NCBI RefSeq assembly: GCF_001544555.2
Contig: NZ_FCOK02000050.1
Span: forward strand, 1-64,000
Length of the DNA stretch: 64,000 nt
Direction: 5' to 3'
Origin: Caballeronia udeis
Lineage (GTDB): Bacteria > Pseudomonadota > Gammaproteobacteria > Burkholderiales > Burkholderiaceae
The first letter of the stretch is position 1, and every line of letters starts with the position of its first letter. Below are positions 1 to 8,836 of the stretch, in pieces. The notes beneath the pieces are model-generated. The model was not told the DNA's origin and did no database searches. It saw nothing but the letters and a program-made list of their open reading frames with translations. A program made the translations under genes and the position numbers.

Positions 1-40
1 AGGCTCCTCATGCGCTGCCAAGCAACTCCGCAGCTATACA

Positions 41-70
41 AAAACCCCACCCCTCAAAGGTGGGGTTTTT
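41..70. terminator. Bidirectional rho-independent terminator
   Basis: Perfect inverted repeat AAAACCCCACC / GGTGGGGTTTT with a short loop and a T-run on the plus strand (and A-run for the minus strand). It ends a transcript entering from the left edge, before the oxidoreductase gene starting at 199. Confidence 0.85.
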
Positions 71-198
71 GCGTTTCAGGTTCCACAATTGAACCAACTC
101 GCGCTGAACATCCCGCCATCACCGGCTTACGCTTTCTTCAACACGCTAAAATAGCGCTTTAGCCGGATGTCCTTACGGCTTTTGCAAAACAGGTCCCC

Positions 199-1812
199 AT
201 GCTACGTCTAAGCGAAATCAAGCTGCCGCTTGAGCATTCGGAAAGCGAACTCGAGTCGGCAATTCGCTCACGTCTCGCGCTTATTCATGTCCCTGCCGAT
301 GGCCTGATCCGCTATACGGTATTCCGGCGTGCGCACGATGCGCGCAAGCGCTCCGACATCAAGCTCACTTACATTGTCGATGTCGACGTGAAGGACGAAG
401 TCACCGCGCTTCGTTATCTGAACGATCAGCCGCATTGCAGTGTGACGCCGGACATGGCGTACAAGTTCGTCGCGAAGGCGCCGGCACAAATGACATCGCC
501 GAGACCCGTCGTGATCGGCATGGGACCGTGCGGCTTGTTCGCCGGTTTGATCCTGGCACAGATGGGTTTTCGTCCCATCATCCTGGAACGTGGCAAGGCT
601 GTTCGCGAACGGACCAAGGACACCTGGGGTTTGTGGCGGAAAAACGTGCTGAACCCAGAGTCGAATGTGCAGTTTGGTGAGGGCGGTGCCGGGACGTTTT
701 CGGACGGCAAGCTATACAGCCAGATCAAGGACCCGAAACACTATGGCCGAAAGGTGCTCGAAGAGTTCGTGCTTGCCGGTGCTCCCGAGGACATTCTGTA
801 TCTGAGCCGGCCGCATATCGGTACCTTTCGACTGGTGGGGATGGTCGAGAAAATGCGTGCGACGATTCATCAACTCGGCGGCGAAGTACGCTTCGAATCG
901 CGCGTTGAAGATATCGAGATCGAAGGAGGCAAGGTTCGCGGCCTCACGCTTTCCAGCGGCGAAACGCTACCTTGCGAGCACGTCGTGTTGTCGGTGGGGC
1001 ATAGCGCCCGGGATACGTTCGAGATGCTGCGCGATCGCGGCGTCTACATGGAAGCAAAACCCTTTTCGCTCGGGTTTCGGATCGAGCATCCGCAAGGACT
1101 GATTGATCGGAGCCGGTTTGGCAAATTCGCGGGACATAAACTGCTGGGCGCGGCCGATTATAAAGTCGTCCATCACTGCAGTAACGGTCGAGCTGTCTAC
1201 AGCTTTTGCATGTGCCCGGGCGGAACGGTAGTGGCGGCAGCGTCTGAACCAGGACGGGTGGTCACGAACGGCATGAGTCAATATTCGCGCAACGAGCGTA
1301 ATGCGAACGCCGGGATCGTGGTCGGAATTACGCCGGAGGATTTTCCCGGTGGCCCGCTCGCGGGTATCGCGTTTCAAAGACGTTGGGAAGAGCGGGCGTT
1401 CGAGCTGGGCGGGGGTGACTACTCCGCACCAGCGCAGTTGGTCGGTGATTTTATTGCGAGACGGGCATCGACATCGCTAGGGACAGTCGAACCGTCGTAC
1501 AAACCCGGCGTGCGTATGACCGACCTGACCAGCGCATTGCCGGAGTATGTGGTCGAGGCGATTCGCGAGGCGTTGCCGCAGATCGACAAAAAGATCCCCG
1601 GGTTCGCCATGCACGACGCGGTGCTGACGGGCGTCGAGACGCGCACGTCATCGCCAATACGGGTTCGTCGAAAAGACGATTATCAAAGCGTCAATGTCGA
1701 TGGGCTCTATCCTGCGGGCGAAGGTGCTGGATATGCCGGTGGTATTTATTCGGCCGCAATCGATGGGATAGAAGTGGCCGAGGCGCTAGCGTTGAAAATG
1801 ATGGCGGGTTGA
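199..1812 (+). CDS. NAD(P)/FAD-dependent oxidoreductase (COG2509-type)
   Basis: A 537-residue FAD-dependent dehydrogenase. An N-terminal ~90-residue lead is followed by a Rossmann dinucleotide fold with the fingerprint GMGPCGLFAGL near residue 107, then FGEGGAGTFSDGKL, typical of the COG2509 flavoprotein family. A C-terminal FAD-binding segment (YPAGEGAGYAGGIYSAA) closes the fold. Substrate is unknown for this family. The ATG is preceded by CAGG a few bases upstream. It stands alone, facing the uxaA operon convergently, with a terminator in front of it. Family assignment is strong; physiological role cannot be read from the sequence. Confidence 0.85.
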   Translation: MLRLSEIKLPLEHSESELESAIRSRLALIHVPADGLIRYTVFRRAHDARKRSDIKLTYIVDVDVKDEVTALRYLNDQPHCSVTPDMAYKFVAKAPAQMTSPRPVVIGMGPCGLFAGLILAQMGFRPIILERGKAVRERTKDTWGLWRKNVLNPESNVQFGEGGAGTFSDGKLYSQIKDPKHYGRKVLEEFVLAGAPEDILYLSRPHIGTFRLVGMVEKMRATIHQLGGEVRFESRVEDIEIEGGKVRGLTLSSGETLPCEHVVLSVGHSARDTFEMLRDRGVYMEAKPFSLGFRIEHPQGLIDRSRFGKFAGHKLLGAADYKVVHHCSNGRAVYSFCMCPGGTVVAAASEPGRVVTNGMSQYSRNERNANAGIVVGITPEDFPGGPLAGIAFQRRWEERAFELGGGDYSAPAQLVGDFIARRASTSLGTVEPSYKPGVRMTDLTSALPEYVVEAIREALPQIDKKIPGFAMHDAVLTGVETRTSSPIRVRRKDDYQSVNVDGLYPAGEGAGYAGGIYSAAIDGIEVAEALALKMMAG

Positions 1813-1878
1813 GGCGTCGCGTCGACTACGGTTGGTACGTTGATTCACCAGCGATCGTTAGGTCACGCCCAAATAGCC

Positions 1879-1918
1879 GAGGCGCTGCCGCTAAACACGA
1901 CGGCCGCTTAGCGCCTCG
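1879..1918. terminator. Inverted repeat between convergent genes (possible terminator)
   Basis: CGAGGCGCT and AGCGCCTCG form a 9-bp inverted repeat with a ~22-base loop in the 122-bp gap between the oxidoreductase and uxaA, which converge here. There is no T-run, so intrinsic termination is uncertain. Confidence 0.35.
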
Positions 1919-1934
1919 CGCCAATCGAAGACCC

Positions 1935-3476
1935 TCAGGTAATCACACCTACCTGCCACGGTACGAACTCGTTCTGCCCGTAACCGTGCGCCTCGCTCTT
2001 CGATGCCACCCCCGACGCGCAATCCAGCATCATCTGGAAAATAGCTTCTCCCAACTGATCGATGGACGCCGTTCCGTCGACAACCCCGCCGCAGTTGATA
2101 TCGATGTCTTCTTCCTGCCGCTCCCACAGCGCCGTGTTCGTAGCGAGCTTTAGCGACGGCGAGGGCGCACAGCCGTAAGCCGACCCACGTCCGGTCGTGA
2201 AGCAGATCAAATTCGCACCCGAAGCAACCTGGCCCGTTGCCGAGACGGGGTCGTAGCCAGGCGAATCCATGAACACAAAACCCTTCGCATTAATAGGTTG
2301 AGCGTATTCATAGACCTCCACGAGCTTCGTCGTACCGCCTTTCGCCACCGCGCCTAGCGATTTTTCGAGAATTGTCGTCAAGCCGCCGACCTTGTTTCCC
2401 GCCGATGGATTGTTGTCCATCGCCGCGCCGTTTCGCGCGCAATACTCCTCCCACCACTTGATGCGCGTAAGGAGTTTTTCGCCGACTTCCCGGCTTACTG
2501 CACGTCGCGTAAGCAGATGTTCCGCACCGTAGACCTCGGGCGTCTCCGACAGAATCGCTGTGCCGCCATGCTGTACGAGACGGTCGACGGCCGCGCCTAG
2601 CGCCGGATTCGCCGAGATCCCCGAATAACCGTCCGAGCCCCCGCACTGCAATCCGACCACCAGGTGCGACGCCGGCACGGGTTCGCGTTTGACGCGGTTG
2701 GCATCGGCGAGCAGCTCTTTCACCATTGCAACACCGCGTTCGATGGTCTTGCGCGTGCCGCCGCTGTCCTGGATCGTGAAGCTGCGCAGTTTCGCGCCGT
2801 TGTCGTTTAAGCCAGCCGATCCGAGGATGCCCGAGATCTGATTCGTCTCGCAGCCCAGGCCGATGAACAACACCGAATGGAAGTTTGGATGCACGGCGTA
2901 ACCGGCGAGGGTGCGACGCAGGATAGCGATGCCATCACCAAGTGAGTCGATGCCACAACCCAGCCCATGCGTCAACGCGATCACGCCATCCACGTTCGGA
3001 TAATCGGCGAGCGCTTCAGGACGAACATCGCGGCGAAAGTGATCTGCTATAGCCCGCGCCACCGTGGCCGAGCAATTCACACTCGTCAGGATACCGATGT
3101 AATTTCGCGTGGCCACGCGTCCATCCTCGCGACGAATACCCATGAATGTAGCGGGTTTATCGACGAAATGGGTTTCGCGCATGTCGACACCGAATTCATG
3201 CTCGCGCTCGAAATCGGCCATGCCCAGGTTGTGGACATGCACGTGCTGGCCGCGCGAGATGGCATCCAGCGCGACGCCGATAATCTGGTTGTAGCGCTTC
3301 ACGGGCTCGCCTTTGGCGATGTCGCGTGTAGCGATCTTGTGGCCCGGCGGGATCAGTCCGCTCACCACGAGGGGTTCGGCTTCAGACGTAATGCGTGCGC
3401 CCGACACGAGCTGGCGCGTCGCGATCACGACATCGTCGTTGGGATGTAGGCGGATAACAGTGTGATCAGCAGGCAT
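1935..3476 (-). CDS. uxaA: Altronate dehydratase (UxaA family)
   Basis: A 513-residue UxaA-family dehydratase; in the family it converts D-altronate to 2-keto-3-deoxygluconate using iron. An N-terminal SAF domain (about residues 1-85) is followed by the large catalytic domain with the conserved ALTHGLGCGID and GLQCGGSDGYSG segments, and C-terminal GRGSAYGCAPSPS. Length is normal for the fused two-domain form. It is the third gene of a minus-strand operon after the zinc dehydrogenase and the UxaB-like reductase (12-bp gap), consistent with stepwise conversion of tagaturonate via altronate to KDG. Confidence 0.9.
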   Translation of the reverse strand: MPADHTVIRLHPNDDVVIATRQLVSGARITSEAEPLVVSGLIPPGHKIATRDIAKGEPVKRYNQIIGVALDAISRGQHVHVHNLGMADFEREHEFGVDMRETHFVDKPATFMGIRREDGRVATRNYIGILTSVNCSATVARAIADHFRRDVRPEALADYPNVDGVIALTHGLGCGIDSLGDGIAILRRTLAGYAVHPNFHSVLFIGLGCETNQISGILGSAGLNDNGAKLRSFTIQDSGGTRKTIERGVAMVKELLADANRVKREPVPASHLVVGLQCGGSDGYSGISANPALGAAVDRLVQHGGTAILSETPEVYGAEHLLTRRAVSREVGEKLLTRIKWWEEYCARNGAAMDNNPSAGNKVGGLTTILEKSLGAVAKGGTTKLVEVYEYAQPINAKGFVFMDSPGYDPVSATGQVASGANLICFTTGRGSAYGCAPSPSLKLATNTALWERQEEDIDINCGGVVDGTASIDQLGEAIFQMMLDCASGVASKSEAHGYGQNEFVPWQVGVIT

Positions 3477-3488
3477 GGTAGGTATTCC

Positions 3489-4607
3489 TCAAGACAGCGC
3501 AGCTATAAGCCGTCGCTGTTCAATATTCAAACCGAGTTGATGCGCAAGCTCGACAGCCTGTTTGAAGCGGCGTTGTTTTTTCTCTGCGTGATTTCGCGCG
3601 ATGTCGGAGAGCCGGTGATCCAGGAACGGATTCTCGAAGCGGTCGCGGACATCGACGAGATAGGCGCGTGCGACGTCGTGTTCGCCGAGGGCATCGAAGA
3701 CGGGGAGCACTTCGTCGCGCCACGTCGATTCCAATGTCGTGCGCCAGGCTTCGTTGCGCATGGCGTCGCGGACGTTGGTGTCGGCGGGGGCACGATCCTG
3801 GAGCCAGAGTTCGGCGAGCATCGTATGGCCGAGGTTGAGCAGCAGAAGCTTGAGGCGCTCGTAGCGGGCCAGATCGTCGGTGAGGACGATGTCCTCGTGC
3901 TCGCACGGCAGGACCATGCCGGGTTGGCGCTCGATTGCCCACAACGCGTAGGGCTCGGCAATGGCGCCAACAGGATGAATTGGCTCGGAGACAATGCGGT
4001 CGACCAGCGAATTTACCCAAATGCAATCGTTCTGCAGATAGCGGATGAAAGCGTCGTCCGCTTGCCGCTGCTTTGCAATATCGATAACGATATCGCGCAA
4101 TGTATCGCCGTTGCGCGATATCAGTTCGCAAGGGAGCAAGGTCACCGGTTCTGCGCCCGCGATAAACCGGTCGTGCAGCAAGACCGCGAGCTTGACCGGA
4201 AAACCTCGTGGGACGGAGTTCTCCTGAAGGTTTCGCACAATGTCTTCGTCAAAGGAAGCGTAGCCGGTGTCGCCGGTATTCGACACGATCGCCTTGACGT
4301 CGTGCCGCACGCGTTCGCGCAGCGTCGACCAGTCATCCGCGGCGTTCAGGGCTTCAGTGATCGCGTCGCATTGAACGGTGACGTCAATGGTCGCATTGCC
4401 CTGCCGGCCGCGAATTCGCACGGGGTACACGCTCGAAGCCCGCAACGTATCGATCCGCGCCCGGCTTGCCGCATTCGATGTGCTCTGCACGACGGTAATC
4501 CGTCCGAGCGCCTTCGATGGCTCACGTCGCGCAGCTTCCGCAACGAACAAATCGACGTGCGCTTGAAGAAAACGGCTCGTGCCGAACTGGAGAATCGGAT
4601 TACTCAT
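3489..4607 (-). CDS. Mannitol-dehydrogenase-family reductase, probable tagaturonate reductase (UxaB-like)
   Basis: A 372-residue member of the mannitol dehydrogenase / hexuronate reductase family. It begins with the nucleotide-binding QFGTSRFLQAHVD and has the family blocks PCELISRNGD and VDRIVSEP near mid-protein, then a C-terminal helical domain. It is shorter than E. coli UxaB (about 480 residues), so the exact substrate is uncertain; fructuronate, tagaturonate or another aldonate are possible. The adjoining uxaA, which consumes altronate, favours NADH-dependent reduction of tagaturonate to altronate. Second gene of the operon. Confidence 0.75.
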   Translation of the reverse strand: MSNPILQFGTSRFLQAHVDLFVAEAARREPSKALGRITVVQSTSNAASRARIDTLRASSVYPVRIRGRQGNATIDVTVQCDAITEALNAADDWSTLRERVRHDVKAIVSNTGDTGYASFDEDIVRNLQENSVPRGFPVKLAVLLHDRFIAGAEPVTLLPCELISRNGDTLRDIVIDIAKQRQADDAFIRYLQNDCIWVNSLVDRIVSEPIHPVGAIAEPYALWAIERQPGMVLPCEHEDIVLTDDLARYERLKLLLLNLGHTMLAELWLQDRAPADTNVRDAMRNEAWRTTLESTWRDEVLPVFDALGEHDVARAYLVDVRDRFENPFLDHRLSDIARNHAEKKQRRFKQAVELAHQLGLNIEQRRLIAALS

Positions 4608-4626
4608 CGTTGTCTATATCGGCGTG

Positions 4627-5649
4627 TCAGCACTCGACCAGTGCTTTGATCACACCTGCCGACGGATCGAGCAGCTTGGAGAATTCGCTCGGCAAATCGC
4701 TTAACTTGAGCGTATGCGTGTTGAGCGCCGCCGTCGGAATGAGGCCTGCACGCATTGCGGAAAGCACGGTTTCGAAGTCGTCTGGCGTGGCGTTACGGCT
4801 GGCAAGCAGGGTAGTTTCGCGTTTGTGAAACTCGGGATCGGCGAACGAGATCCGGTCGCTAACAATCGATATCAACACGTATTTCCCGCCATGTGCGACG
4901 AATTCCAGGCCGCGTTCCATCGCTTTCACGTTGCCCGTGGCGTCGAAGACAATATCGAAAAACTCGTTGCCGGTGAGATCCGCAAGCTGTTTTGCGTCTG
5001 CGGCGGCGCCGGTCGTATCCAGGCGCACAATATGGTCGGCATTCAGCAGCGTCTCGCAGAATCGCAACCGATCCTCGCGGCCATCCAGTACGGTCACTTC
5101 CGCGCCGCGAAGCTTGGCGAAGATCAACGCCGCCATTCCGATCGGCCCGGCGCCAACCACCAGGGCCCGCTGCTTCGGCTGCACGTCGGCTCGGGCGACC
5201 GCGTGCGCCCCAATGGCCAGGAATTCGATCATCGCGGCCTGATCGAGCGTCACGCCATCGGCTTTGAACACAAATGCCTGCGGTACGGCGAGTTGCTCGA
5301 CCAGGCCACCGTCGGTATGGACGCCCAGGACGCGAATGTTCATACAGCAATTAGGCTTTTTAGCCCGGCACGCGATACATTTCCCGCACGCAAGATAAGG
5401 CATCACGTAGACCTGATCACCCTTCGCGACGCGTGCGCCAGCGGGCGCCGATTCCACGATTCCCGACAACTCATGCCCCATCACCCGCGGATACGATAGA
5501 TACGGCTGATTCCCCGTGTAGATATGCAGGTCCGTACCGCACACGCCGACACGCTTGATGCGGATCAAGACGTCGTCGACACCGGGCTCGGGCGATGGCC
5601 GGTCAATCAGGACGAGCGAGCCGGGTTGTTCGCAGATAACAGTTTTCAT
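4627..5649 (-). CDS. Zinc-dependent alcohol dehydrogenase (possible L-galactonate/aldonate 5-dehydrogenase)
   Basis: A 340-residue MDR-superfamily zinc dehydrogenase. The catalytic zinc set is visible (CGTDLH near residue 38, GHE near 59) and the structural zinc cysteine cluster lies at CGKCIACRAKKPNCC (about 89-103). The NAD-binding GAGPIGMAAL follows at about 167. It resembles LgoD/RspB-type sugar acid dehydrogenases. As first gene of the operon ahead of a tagaturonate-type reductase and altronate dehydratase, a plausible job is oxidising L-galactonate or a related acid to tagaturonate. The substrate is inferred from context only. Confidence 0.75.
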   Translation of the reverse strand: MKTVICEQPGSLVLIDRPSPEPGVDDVLIRIKRVGVCGTDLHIYTGNQPYLSYPRVMGHELSGIVESAPAGARVAKGDQVYVMPYLACGKCIACRAKKPNCCMNIRVLGVHTDGGLVEQLAVPQAFVFKADGVTLDQAAMIEFLAIGAHAVARADVQPKQRALVVGAGPIGMAALIFAKLRGAEVTVLDGREDRLRFCETLLNADHIVRLDTTGAAADAKQLADLTGNEFFDIVFDATGNVKAMERGLEFVAHGGKYVLISIVSDRISFADPEFHKRETTLLASRNATPDDFETVLSAMRAGLIPTAALNTHTLKLSDLPSEFSKLLDPSAGVIKALVEC

Positions 5650-5708
5650 GGGGATAGGATGATTTTTTTGGCCTTACCAGAATGCATGTTAATTTCATAA
5701 AACGGAAC

Positions 5709-5750
5709 TGGTCAAGCCAATTGGCTTCGGGTAGGGGTTTGGCCTGACCA
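5709..5750. promoter_or_regulatory. Two GntR/FadR-type operator candidates
   Basis: TGGTCAAGCCA (5709-5719) and TGGCCTGACCA (5740-5750) match the TGGTnnnACCA layout typical of FadR-subfamily operators. They lie between the divergent catabolic operon (start 5649) and the GntR gene (start 5821). A perfect 14-mer palindrome AAGCCAATTGGCTT (5714-5727) overlaps the first. Binding is inferred. Confidence 0.5.
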
Positions 5751-5820
5751 TCAGCAGCATCCTTGTTTAGAATTCAGCCTCTCCGCCAATGCGGCCAGCC
5801 TGTCCAGGAAAGGAGCTTTT

Positions 5821-6528
5821 GTGGCTGTCAAACCCATTGAGACGCGTCGTCTCTACCTCCAGATCGCCGATAAACTGCGCGCGCTGATCGAGGAGCAAGG
5901 CTTTGCGCCGAATGGCCGCTTGCCGTCCGAGCGCGAACTGGCGTTGATGCTGGGGGTGTCGCGGCCGTCGGTGAGAGAGGCGCTGGTCGCGCTGGAACTG
6001 GAAGGTCGTGTTGAAATCCGGATGGGGTCGGGCGTTTATATCTGTGCGCCGTCCGCCTCTGGTTCGGGCCCAAATCTGCCGCCGGGAACGGAGTTCGGCG
6101 AAAGTCTGCTTGAAATCATGACTGCGCGAATGGTGATCGAGGGCGCTATCGCGGCGAATGTGGCTGCGTTTGGCAAACCGAAGGCGCTCAAGGCGTTGCG
6201 CGAGATTTACGAAAACATGGCGCGGGAAGTGGCAAACGGACAGATTCCGCTGGCCGCGGACCGTGCGTTTCACTTAGCTATAGCGCAGATGTCGGGAAAC
6301 GATGTGCTGGTGCGCACGGTAGCGGGACTTTTCGATGAACGGCATAGTCCGCTGTCGTCGAAATTGCGTGTGCACTTTGAGGGGGAGGAAACCTGGGCGG
6401 CTGCGTTAAGCGAGCACAAGGACATACTGGACGCGCTCGAAGCACGCGATGCCATTCAGGCCCAGGCTTCGATGCAGCGCCATTTGAAGGCGTCGTACGA
6501 GCGGCTGATGACGCGCCGCAAGCATTGA
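5821..6528 (+). CDS. FadR/GntR-family transcriptional regulator
   Basis: A 235-residue regulator with an N-terminal winged helix (about residues 8-75, containing LPSERELALMLGVSRPSVREAL and GSGVYI) and a C-terminal all-helical FCD ligand domain (about 95-225), the FadR subfamily layout. Start is GTG at 5821, chosen because AGGAAAGGAG lies just upstream. It is divergent from the uxaA operon and very probably its repressor, releasing operators in the 171-bp intergenic region when a hexuronate or aldonate binds. Confidence 0.88.
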   Translation: MAVKPIETRRLYLQIADKLRALIEEQGFAPNGRLPSERELALMLGVSRPSVREALVALELEGRVEIRMGSGVYICAPSASGSGPNLPPGTEFGESLLEIMTARMVIEGAIAANVAAFGKPKALKALREIYENMAREVANGQIPLAADRAFHLAIAQMSGNDVLVRTVAGLFDERHSPLSSKLRVHFEGEETWAAALSEHKDILDALEARDAIQAQASMQRHLKASYERLMTRRKH

Positions 6529-6601
6529 CATACATCAGGCCAGTCCGTGATCAATCGGGACTGGCCGCCGAACAACGTACAACCAGTATGCAAGCAGCGG
6601 T

Positions 6602-6922
6602 TCAACCAGGATAAGCCTCGTCCACTTTCAGCCCGGCGAGCTTGAAGATTACGCGCAGCGTCTGCGGCGCGATCTCGCGCCGCGAGGCGAGGGTCGTCAG
6701 CACGAAATCCATCACTTTCGCGTACTTGAGCATGGTCAGGCACGTTTCCATGTCGGTGGTGCCGTCGCGCATGACTTCTGCGAGCCGTAGCATTTCGCCG
6801 GAAATTTCTCGGGCCATTTCGAGTTCAAGCTGCTGCTTTTCGCTCCACTCGGGCATTGACGTGAGCTTTGCAAGCATTTCCTGAAACTGCTGTTCGGCTT
6901 TACTGTCTCGGATTGGGTCCAT
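6602..6922 (-). CDS. Conserved hypothetical protein (106 aa)
   Basis: A 106-residue soluble, helical, charged protein with no recognised domain. The reading frame extends upstream to 7039, but the extension is Arg/Cys-rich and unlike a protein start. The ATG at 6922 has GAGGA upstream and is preferred; ATG 6934 is an alternative. It is flanked by the GntR gene (convergent) and a divergent methyltransferase. Function unknown. Confidence 0.6.
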   Translation of the reverse strand: MDPIRDSKAEQQFQEMLAKLTSMPEWSEKQQLELEMAREISGEMLRLAEVMRDGTTDMETCLTMLKYAKVMDFVLTTLASRREIAPQTLRVIFKLAGLKVDEAYPG

Positions 6923-7369
6923 CGCCGTCCTCATTTTGTGTTCGCGTGTTCCCCGCGGGAACGCGCCGTGTGCGTTAGGTGTTACGTAACAGGCTGTACG
7001 TCGACATTCACCGGTGCGTTTCACCGGCCGTTGCCTCAAGCGTTGCCGAGGTCATCGATTCGTCGCGCCTGCCTTGCTACCAGGGCGTCTTGCTATGAAA
7101 GTCGCGGCCTTGTGCCGCCGTAATATCCGTCCATCCCGTTGGTTGTCCCGTTCTAAATGCACGAAATGTTCCATCTGAAACCGAGGCTCCTCAGTACCGT
7201 GTCGAGGCGACTCGAAACCTTTGTCAGTTCCCGATGCTGCGTCATGCGGGAGCGTCTATGCGCTTTTGGGTAAACTTGCCGATTTACATCGATACAACCA
7301 GCGGTTAGCGCACACTTCGCGCCGAAATTCCGCGTGCCCCGCCTACAGAATCACTACGGTATCCAGACG
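6923..7369. promoter_or_regulatory. Intergenic region with two perfect palindromes
   Basis: A 447-bp gap between divergent genes. It holds GTTCCC-CGC-GGGAAC (6948-6962), just upstream of the 6922 start, and the perfect 12-mer TGTTACGTAACA (6980-6991). Both look like protein-binding operators for the minus-strand gene. Nothing else was recognised in the remaining ~370 bp. Confidence 0.35.
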
Positions 7370-8266
7370 ATGGCCAAGAAGTCCCGGGCGCCGAACGCGC
7401 CAATTGCATCAACGGATTCGTCCGACAAAACGCCGGAAACATCGGCCAAGCACGACATTCGTCCCGGTCAGTCCCTCGAACTTTTGAAGGAGCTGCACAT
7501 CTTGACGCGCGACGGCAAGATGAATCAAGACAGCCGTCGAAAGTTGAAACAGGTCTACCACCTGTTTCAGTTCATCGAACCCCTGCTTGCGGAAATTCAT
7601 GCAAAAGAGGGTTCGGTGACGCTGGTCGATCATGGAGCGGGAAAGTCTTACCTTGGGTTCATTCTCTACGATCTCTACTTCAAGGCTCTGCGCGATCGGT
7701 CACATATCTTTGGCATTGAGACACGTTCGGAGCTGGTTGAAAAGTCGGAGGAATTGGCCGCACGGCTGGGATTCGAGGGTATGTCGTTCCTGAATCTATC
7801 GGTGGCCGAATCGATTACGTCAGACCGTTTGCCCGCGACCGTGGATGTCGTCACTGCACTGCATGCATGCAATACCGCGACCGACGACGCGATTCATTTC
7901 GCTTTGCAGAAGAAAGCGAAAACCATTGTGGTGGTGCCGTGTTGTCAGGCTGAGGTGGCCGCAGTTTTACGTAAGAACAAAGGCCATTCGCTCTCGAAGA
8001 ACGTGCTGACGGAGATGTGGCGGCACCCGTTGCACACGCGCGAGTTCGGCAGCCAGATCACGAACGTGCTGCGCTGCATGCAACTGGAGTCGCATGGGTA
8101 TCAGGTCAGCGTGACGGAACTCGTCGGCTGGGAGCACTCGATGAAAAACGAGTTGATCATCGCGCAGTTCAAGGATCTGCCGCGCGGAAAACCGGCCCAG
8201 CGCTTGTCCGACGTGCTTGAAACGCTCGGTCTGGAAGAGATGCGCGAGCGGTTTTTTACGACCTGA
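7370..8266 (+). CDS. SAM-dependent methyltransferase (Methyltransf_32-like)
   Basis: A 298-residue class I methyltransferase. A Lys/Ser/Thr-rich N-terminus is followed by the SAM motif VTLVDHGAGKSYLGFIL (about residues 88-105), an acidic strand end at FGIETRSELV, and VVTALHACNTATDDAI plus VVVPCCQAEV, the HAC/PCC signature of the METTL25/GSTCD-like Methyltransf_32 family. The ATG at 7370 is preferred; an upstream GTG at 7334 would add 12 residues. The substrate is unknown. It stands alone and converges on the DUF1415 gene. Confidence 0.75.
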   Translation: MAKKSRAPNAPIASTDSSDKTPETSAKHDIRPGQSLELLKELHILTRDGKMNQDSRRKLKQVYHLFQFIEPLLAEIHAKEGSVTLVDHGAGKSYLGFILYDLYFKALRDRSHIFGIETRSELVEKSEELAARLGFEGMSFLNLSVAESITSDRLPATVDVVTALHACNTATDDAIHFALQKKAKTIVVVPCCQAEVAAVLRKNKGHSLSKNVLTEMWRHPLHTREFGSQITNVLRCMQLESHGYQVSVTELVGWEHSMKNELIIAQFKDLPRGKPAQRLSDVLETLGLEEMRERFFTT

Positions 8267-8281
8267 TGTTATGGCTCGATT

Positions 8282-8836
8282 TCAAGAGCTGACGCCGGGG
8301 TCGCGTTTCATATGTTCGAGCCAGCCGGCGTGGCCGAGACGGCGCAGCGTGGCCATGTTGCGCTCGTAGATATCGGCGGCATCGGGGAACGCTTCGACCG
8401 CACGTTCAATGCTGGCCTCACGTAGCAAATGGAAGATCGGATAGGGTGCGCGGTTCGTGAAATTTTCGATGTCGTCGGGTTCGGCGTCATCGAATTGATA
8501 GTTCGGATGAAAGCTCGCGATCTGTAGTTCACCTTCCAGCCGAAGCTGTTTCAGGAGCGTATCGGCGAAATGGAGGGCGTCGTTGTAGTCGCTGAAACGG
8601 CCGAGCGCGTGCGGGACGATCAACAACGTGGTGTCGGTTTGTTCCGGATCCGTGTCCGCCAGTTGCTTCAGTTCGGTTTCAATATCGGCGAGCACATCTT
8701 CTAACGTGTGCGCCTCGCTGACGGCGTAGCGGATCTGGTCCTTCACATACACGGCTTTGGCAAACGGACACAGGTTCAGGCCGATAACGGCGCGTGTGAG
8801 CCAATGCCGCGTTGAATCGATAATTTCTTCGTTCAC
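8282..8836 (-). CDS. DUF1415 family protein
   Basis: A 184-residue cytoplasmic protein that matches DUF1415 along its length, including the opening TRHWLTRAVIGLNLCPFAK and the FHPNYQF and NRAPYPIFHLLRE blocks. No function is established. It overlaps the upstream tetR-type gene by 4 bp (ATGA), so the two are likely co-transcribed and translationally coupled. Confidence 0.88.
   Translation of the reverse strand: MNEEIIDSTRHWLTRAVIGLNLCPFAKAVYVKDQIRYAVSEAHTLEDVLADIETELKQLADTDPEQTDTTLLIVPHALGRFSDYNDALHFADTLLKQLRLEGELQIASFHPNYQFDDAEPDDIENFTNRAPYPIFHLLREASIERAVEAFPDAADIYERNMATLRRLGHAGWLEHMKRDPGVSS

Noticed and set aside
1809-2153. A 114-residue plus-strand ORF beginning at the oxidoreductase stop
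   Set aside because: It runs antisense into uxaA with Arg-rich, uxaA-shadow composition; not a gene.
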